Part shown: one piece after another, positions 58,130-64,000 of the stretch
Numbering within the stretch: the stretch's first letter is position 1
Layout of the letters: every line of letters starts with the position of its first letter
Assembly (NCBI GenBank): GCA_037176885.1
Contig: JAWWNJ010000019.1
Span: forward strand, 2,170,001 to 2,234,000
Length of the DNA stretch: 64,000 nucleotides
DNA from: Favolaschia claudopus
Taxonomy: Eukaryota; Basidiomycota; Agaricomycetes; Agaricales; Mycenaceae
Direction of reading: 5' to 3'
The notes under the pieces: generated by a model
What the model was told of the DNA's origin: nothing
What the model saw: only the letters and a program-made list of their open reading frames with translations
The model's database searches: none
Made by a program: the position numbers and the translations under genes

Positions 58130-61100
58130 ATGGAAGAAGCGGACGGCTTGCCGCCCTCGAGCCCCCCGCTTGCACCCTCCTCTCCGCCTCCCACCCCGTA
58201 CCAACCGTATCCGGGCTTTGACTACGCGTCGGCCTCTCTGCCTCACTATGCCAGTGGGCTTGACTTCATGTCGGTCCCTGGCAGCCTTGACTTCGCGTCG
58301 GCCACGCCTCTTTCGGCATCATTGTTATTAACACCCACGTACACATCGTTCTCTGCCAGCCTGGACTCCCCATCATTCGGCCACGGACCTGCTTGGACGG
58401 CACTCGGCACTACCTCGTTGACCCAGCAAGCCGCACCTCCCGAATTGCCATCGATATCTACCCCGATTGTCCCTTTGGATCTTAATGAGCCTCGGCCGTA
58501 TCGGGAAATAGCCTGCGACCTGTGCGGCAGGGTGATTAACTGCCCGAAAAAATCCATCGGTCCGCTTCAGACCCACCGGAATTCCAATGACTGCAAGAGA
58601 CGCGTCAAAAGAAATCTACAGCAGCGCGAACGGGATGCAGCTGCGGCTGTCTCGAGTTCTCTGCTTCCAACGGCGGAAATCACCTCCTTACAAGCAAATA
58701 TCCAACGCTCTTCTTCGGAGATTTGTATTCTACGGGGCCGGGAGTTGGCGCGCTCTCAGCGGCGTGCTCATTCCAATTCTCGATCGCGCTCTCCGGCTCA
58801 TGGGCCTCGATCCTCATCTGTTCCTGCCGACACTTCATTCAGCCGCTTTACCCACGAGACTCCGACTGGAGACGAGGAAATCATTCCATCCTCTGTGCCT
58901 GATCCTTGCCCCGGGTTTCTTCTCGAATGGGCTGCTCCCGAGAGCTATCCGTGGGGAATCCACGCCTCAAACAGTCGCATGAATCTTCCATATCATCTGG
59001 AACGATTCTTGGATGATGGAAAACAGCTCTGGGCCCGATCCGTCAACTGCACTGGCTCGCGCGGAATATTGCAGCCTGAATGCGCATCATGTCTCTCAGT
59101 GAAACTCGGGCAAACTCTCATCAATCTCGAATTTCGAGCGCAGAGTGCTCCCGCACACACGCCATATCAATATCTCACGCATAATCAGTTGACTGACGCT
59201 TTGCGCGAAGTAACTGCTCAAAAGAATACCCAACGGCTTACGGTTTGTCGCCTTTTCTCCCGAAAATATTCAACTAAGTTGTTTTCGAAGATTTTGAACA
59301 TGGCCAGAAAGGTTTCCCGAACCACCGCTCGCATGAGCGATCATAAACGCCTGCTAATGGCAATGTCAACATGCGATATCCCGCGTCTAAACATGCTCAT
59401 TACAGCGTGCCGGTCCGAACGAACTCATCAAACGCATTGCCGGTGCTGTTAGCACCTTGAACCCGAATGGATACTCCACACGCAGCTACACAGACACCGA
59501 CAAGAAATTTATGCGCTGCATGAAGCATATTGCCGGCCGAAAAGGTGTTTACGCCTTGTCAAAAGCGCTTGGCTTGCCATCTATGTCTACAATTCGGGCG
59601 TCAAAACCTCTTCGGCTTCTTCCTAGCTTCGCTGCCCCCAAACCTGCTGAAATCGGCGCCAACATCTGCACATTCTTTGGTCCCGATTCCCCGAATTCGA
59701 AGTTTCCGACTTCTGGCCATGTATTAATGATCGACGGGCTCCATCTTTCTCAACGTGCATGTTGGCACCGCCCTAGCAATCAAATTCTTGGGTTGTGTCG
59801 CGAGCATTCGGAGACTCTTGACCTTTCCATGAATAACATGGATTCGGTACTCAAAGTGGTTGATGCAGTTCATGGCGATGCACCCACATGTCATTACGGC
59901 CGTGAAGCCACTGTTCTTGCAGTTGGCGCTTTTCGCGACAGCAATTACCACGGAGTTCCCATCGGGCAAACTCAAACTTGTAAAAGCGAGAAGGGTCCAG
60001 CTTTCGCTGCCCTACTCCGTACCGCAATCGAACAGTGGGAAGTTCATGGGGAGCCGCATAACGGACCGCTGTTCCTTGTCAGCACAGACGGTGACTCCGT
60101 CTTTCGCGAGGGTCTTTTCCACGTGTTGATGTCTCATACTGTCGACGAATCAAGCTCGCTTTATCTCAAACTTGCGGGATGCAAGGGTCTCAATCTTCAA
60201 TGCGGCAAGAAAAATGTGGTGGCTGGTCCCGATACCAAGCATGTGGCTAAACGTGAGTAGATAATTCGTATTAATGCAGAGTTCAATTGAAGCTTCGTCC
60301 CGATCTAGGAATTGCGACGTCTGAACGTAGCCCTGAGGGAACCGTTATCGACCAGGTCGTTCTTAACCGCCCTATCATCACTCAATGGCTGGAAAAGCTC
60401 CCCGGCGAAACCAAAGAAACCGTCGCCATTCTCGTTGATCCCGCTGATCACCAGAATGTTCCAAAAGCATACAAACTCTTGCGCGCCATTATTTCGCTGG
60501 GGAAGGACGGTATTCCTGATTCTCCCAATCTGTCTCCTACAGATAGAATTACTCGCCGAGCCTTTGAACTTGCCGGCGAGATGTGGCGTGCATTTCTTGA
60601 CACCTTCACGGTTCGGGAGCTCTCTTTATCAGAACGCCTCACCAACCTGTCCCAATTTGCTCATATGGCATTTGTGTTCTATCGAATGCACGGCTCTTCA
60701 TTCTTGTCTAATCAGCTCTATGGTGACCTGCAAGCCCTTGTCAAGGCCGCATTTTTCTCAGTTGCTCGGCAGCAGGAATTGGACCCGGAACAAGCATTTT
60801 ACTTGTATCAAATCGGCAGTGATCGCCTAGAGGAGCTCTTCTCCGAAATTCGTACTGAGTCGCATGATTCCAATTGCGACTCTTTACAGCTGTCCGAGAG
60901 ACTCTCAACCGCAGCTGATACAGTGGCGATTTTTGCCGAGCATCCGGAATGGCACCAAGGCCACGTTCGCCGTTCTTGGTCGGGGAAAGAAGCCGATCAT
61001 GTCAATCCCACCTATTTTACTGGAGATCAGACGGTAAAGAATGTGGTCCTCACAACTGTCTGGCAATCAGGGAGGAGCGCGGCCGACAAGTTTCTTCTCG

Positions 61101-62984
61101 ACCACGGCATCGATTTTGATTTTGTCGAGGTTCTCTCAAATCCAGAGGTCGATTTTTTGCGACCGAACGGCGGGGGCGTTTACCCGGGTATTTCAAAGGA
61201 GAAAGACCGCTCTTTACCTCCGGACGATGAACCCAGCTCCTCTGCTACGCCGGGCGCTGTTGCTTCAAACATTCCAACCGACGCTGATGAGCCAATGGAC
61301 GACTCGGAGGGTGCGGATGATCACACCCCAGAAGATTTACCGAATATTACTCTCGAGGATCTTCTTCCTGAACCAGAGGACGACTCACCGGCCCTTTCAC
61401 CCCATTCCCAGACCGCATCCCTGTCGATTCCCGCCAACTCCAACCAAGATTGGTTGGAATATCAACTCGACAACGGCGGGACAAAGCATCTTCACAAGGC
61501 TTCGATTTTGAGCACTCTATTCAACTCCGATTATCGCCATCTTGCCGTTGGTCGACTGCTTCGTGTTCGATGTTATACCAAAGACGGCGGGCGGAAGCCG
61601 AATTTGAACAGCTTGGATTTTTCCGGCGAGCACTGTTTCAACGTCGGGGACATAGCCGTTGGTTTAATTCGGACTGGGGATCTCGTTGCGGCTGCCGTTA
61701 TCAAAGTTACAGTCATTTTGAAAGAGAAACAGCGGGTCAGTCAAATCGACACACAGGAGCTCGGCTCTCCAGAGTCCAAGGTGTCGATTACTGGCCAGTT
61801 GCTGGTTCTCCGTGATGTTCTTGTTGTAGGCGATGGAGAAGCGAATCCTTCAACTCACAAATGGCTGTGGAACGGAAACTATGCAAAATTCGATCCTGTT
61901 AAAGGCGCGCAGTCGGCGGTCGAAGCCGGCACACGTAAAGCTCTCACGGTTCAAATTCCTGGAGCTTTTGTCCACCCATTGGACGCCGAGATCGAAGAAT
62001 CAAAACATCTAAAGTACGACGAATATCAATCCCTTCGCGCCAAACACGTACTGCATGTCTGGGCTGTCCAGCAAGAAGATCTACTTGCAGTTGTCTCTAC
62101 GATGTACGACAATCTTGACGGTCCGAGCGTTGTGAAGACTCTCCCGAAGCACGGGAAATCTACGCAGTTTCCTTACTTGAGTTCCAATCGTAAGCTTTTT
62201 GACACTCAATATATTTATTCTCTCATCCTTTTGCAGAAACAGCTGCTTTCATTATCGCGTCTCCCACCCAAACTCTTTGCAAAAAGACTGCGAACAGCGA
62301 CAAGATTCAGTGTTATCAGTGCCATCTCTTTATCAAACCCGACGATTCGTGGGCACATGTTGGAAGTCACATCTTCAAATCAATCAAGGGCATTCCTGAG
62401 CCCGATCTTCATGAACAGGTACGTCGTTGATTAAATTTTATTTACAGCAACTTAAGTCGAATTTCGGATACCAGGTTGCCTCTGTGAACCCCTGCGGTTT
62501 CTGCGGTCGAGCTGGGTGCGACATCGACCTATCGGGCACGCCAGCCGCACGATCGACACCGAAACTCACCTCTAGCTGCTCGCGCGCACATTCCTTCAGC
62601 TATGGACACCGCAAAAAATATTCGGCCGCCACTCCGTGCACTAATGTCCCCATCTTTTGCTTGTTATGTCCAACTACACCCCCAAGAAAATCGCCTCCAG
62701 TGTTCTGGAAGTACTCAATCTATTCTCACATACGGCTGGCTCACCCGCAACATTGGGATGAGTTGTGGAGCCGTCCCACAAATCTTGCCGCAGATATGGC
62801 TCTCAATATTTCGATTTCTCGGGAGGAAATGAAGGCTCTTGGAGCCGTTCATGGTCTTTCCGATGCACCACTGGCTCAAACACTCCAACCTTCATCGCGT
62901 CGTGGTCAGAAACGCCCGCTAGATGACATTACAAACACCGACCCTTCGCTGGAGGCAGGTCCATCCTCGCGGTTGAGAACTTGA
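58130..62984 (+). pseudogene. Transposase-like gene of an abundant agaric family, frameshifted
   Basis: Four exons (58130-60252, 60309-62189, 62237-62418, 62475-62984) would encode about 1,564 residues. A low-complexity N-terminus leads to a CDLC...C zinc motif near residue 130. The centre has MIDGLH, STDGDS and, in exon 2, DRLEELFSEIR, spaced like the acidic residues of RNase H-fold transposases. The last of these resembles the E-containing motif of P-element/THAP9 and hAT transposases; this assignment is my inference. The C-terminus has three cysteine-rich segments (CYQC...H, CGFCGRAGC, CLLC...HIRLAH). The family recurs in agaric genomes as hypothetical proteins. The frame shifts +1 at about 59401 (CTCATTACAG), with a stop at 59450-59452, so this copy is broken unless the base is an assembly error. 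A retrotransposon sits 20 bases upstream. Confidence 0.7.
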
Positions 62985-64000
62985 TTGTTTGCCTTCATAT
63001 TACTTACTAATGCTCACAATACACAGATATACTTACCATATCCTCCATATACCTTGTACAGATCTTTCCTACTCTCACTCTGTCGAATGTCTCTTCCTCT
63101 TCGATAAACTCGTACATATTACCGCCGCCATATACTCACCTTATTTCCAATATAAATACTCACTCTTGCCTGAATACTCCAATCTGGATTCAATCTATTC
63201 TTCCACCCAATTATCCATCCGGCCGCACGTATCCTTCAGAACTTGCGACTCAAACTGCAGCGAATGGTGATTGACTTCCGTTTTGGGAAGGCGGACCACC
63301 GGACCGAGTGATTGCCGAGTGGTGGTGGTCTCTAGGGTTCCGGGGTCTTGACAGCTAGGTTTTGGGTAGTCGCGGTCGGCAGGTTTTGATTCCGAGTCCC
63401 CTTGAGCGTCTCCGAAACCTTGAATTTGGACCGTTACGTGAGTTGGACATTGAAAATGAGCTCTGTACGGGCAATTTCGGGTATTACGCAGCCAATTAGA
63501 CCCCATATCGTCTTCGAAAGGTTTACTACCCGAAATCTGACCATCTTGGAAGTACTTATTAGCCATAACCTCGCAACTCAGGCTTATCATGGGCAGGTTT
63601 GGAAAGATGTGGTCTTAAAACCTCTGAGCCGACTCGACCACTGGGAGCCCGGCTTCGGAGCCTTGCCAAATAAATCCACTCAGTTGGATCCTCCGAGAAA
63701 CCTCTACCTCTATTCATGTTCAGCTGAGCTTCTCTCCAACCTGAGCTTTTGAAATCGGCTTCGCTCATTTGCTTGATGATCAGAACTCACAACTACGATT
63801 TTTGAGTCTACGGCCTTCCTGCACCGAGTATTCGGACTGTGAAAAACAAAAACCAGCCTCTCATAGCCAACCAGGTTCATTCAAGCATCGGAGCTTAAAA
63901 TCCGACCCCCGAACCTAGCTGGAATTAATTGAGCCCAGCCAATTTTCCCGCTCTTACGACTTCGAGCGACTCACGTCTCACCTTGGGCCCTGGGCTTGAA
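62985..64000. other. Intergenic right end, no recognised gene
   Basis: The first 250 bp are AT-rich and likely 3' untranslated sequence of the preceding gene. Short frames at 63195-63752 on both strands have no domain signature. Confidence 0.4.

Noticed and set aside
37720..63430. Similar GGTGGTGGT...CCGGGGTC words near 37860 and 63320 as ends of the transposase-like element
   Set aside because: The shared words are short, in direct rather than inverted orientation, and not at clear boundaries.

Overview
The window looks like nuclear DNA of a basidiomycete fungus of the Agaricomycetes, possibly Mycena-like, though the genus is a guess. The evidence is the dense set of 45-60 bp GT..AG introns, agaric-type multi-exon membrane-protein and dynamin-like gene families, and a heavy load of transposable elements. 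There are no bacterial-style operons, rRNA genes or CRISPR arrays, and I found no convincing tRNA gene.

Left part (1-38 kb): an island of lineage-specific host genes separated by decayed DNA. It holds a nine-exon membrane-protein gene (3850-6653) with two MITEs sitting inside introns, and a second copy of its last exon at 2601-3017. It also holds two intact paralogous dynamin-like GTPase genes (9908-12962 and 30148-32970) and a 620-residue membrane protein (23298-25160) with an antisense fragment of a paralogue behind it. Three members of a small cysteine-rich, tail-anchored-looking family lie on the minus strand: two just downstream of dynamin 1 and one 2.8 kb upstream of dynamin 2. Several short inverted-repeat elements are scattered among them: one hAT-like, one TA-inserting, a two-copy CTGTA family and two foldback structures. 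The GC-rich tracts around 7.0-8.4, 14.9-17.8 and 34.0-35.9 kb contain long open frames but nothing I recognise as a gene.

Right part (38-58 kb): a single 19,972 bp Ty3/gypsy-type LTR retrotransposon (38138-58109) with 1.84 kb LTRs that differ by one substitution and one CA dinucleotide. It has a 4-bp target duplication, a tRNA-type primer site and a polypurine tract. The sense strand carries gag, protease and pol in three frames, each stepping -1 from the last. The 8.8 kb between pol and the 3' LTR carries five spliced genes on the opposite strand. Four of them contain a six-cysteine module with the spacing of the fungal Zn2Cys6 cluster, each on an exon with the same intron phases (0 in, 1 out). 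This antisense, intron-containing cargo is the most novel feature of the window.

Right end (58-64 kb): the retrotransposon landed 20 bp upstream of the start codon of a large gene (58130-62984) of an abundant agaric family with zinc-finger ends and a central region that resembles P-element/THAP9-like transposases. This copy has a one-base frameshift. The last kilobase holds no recognised gene.
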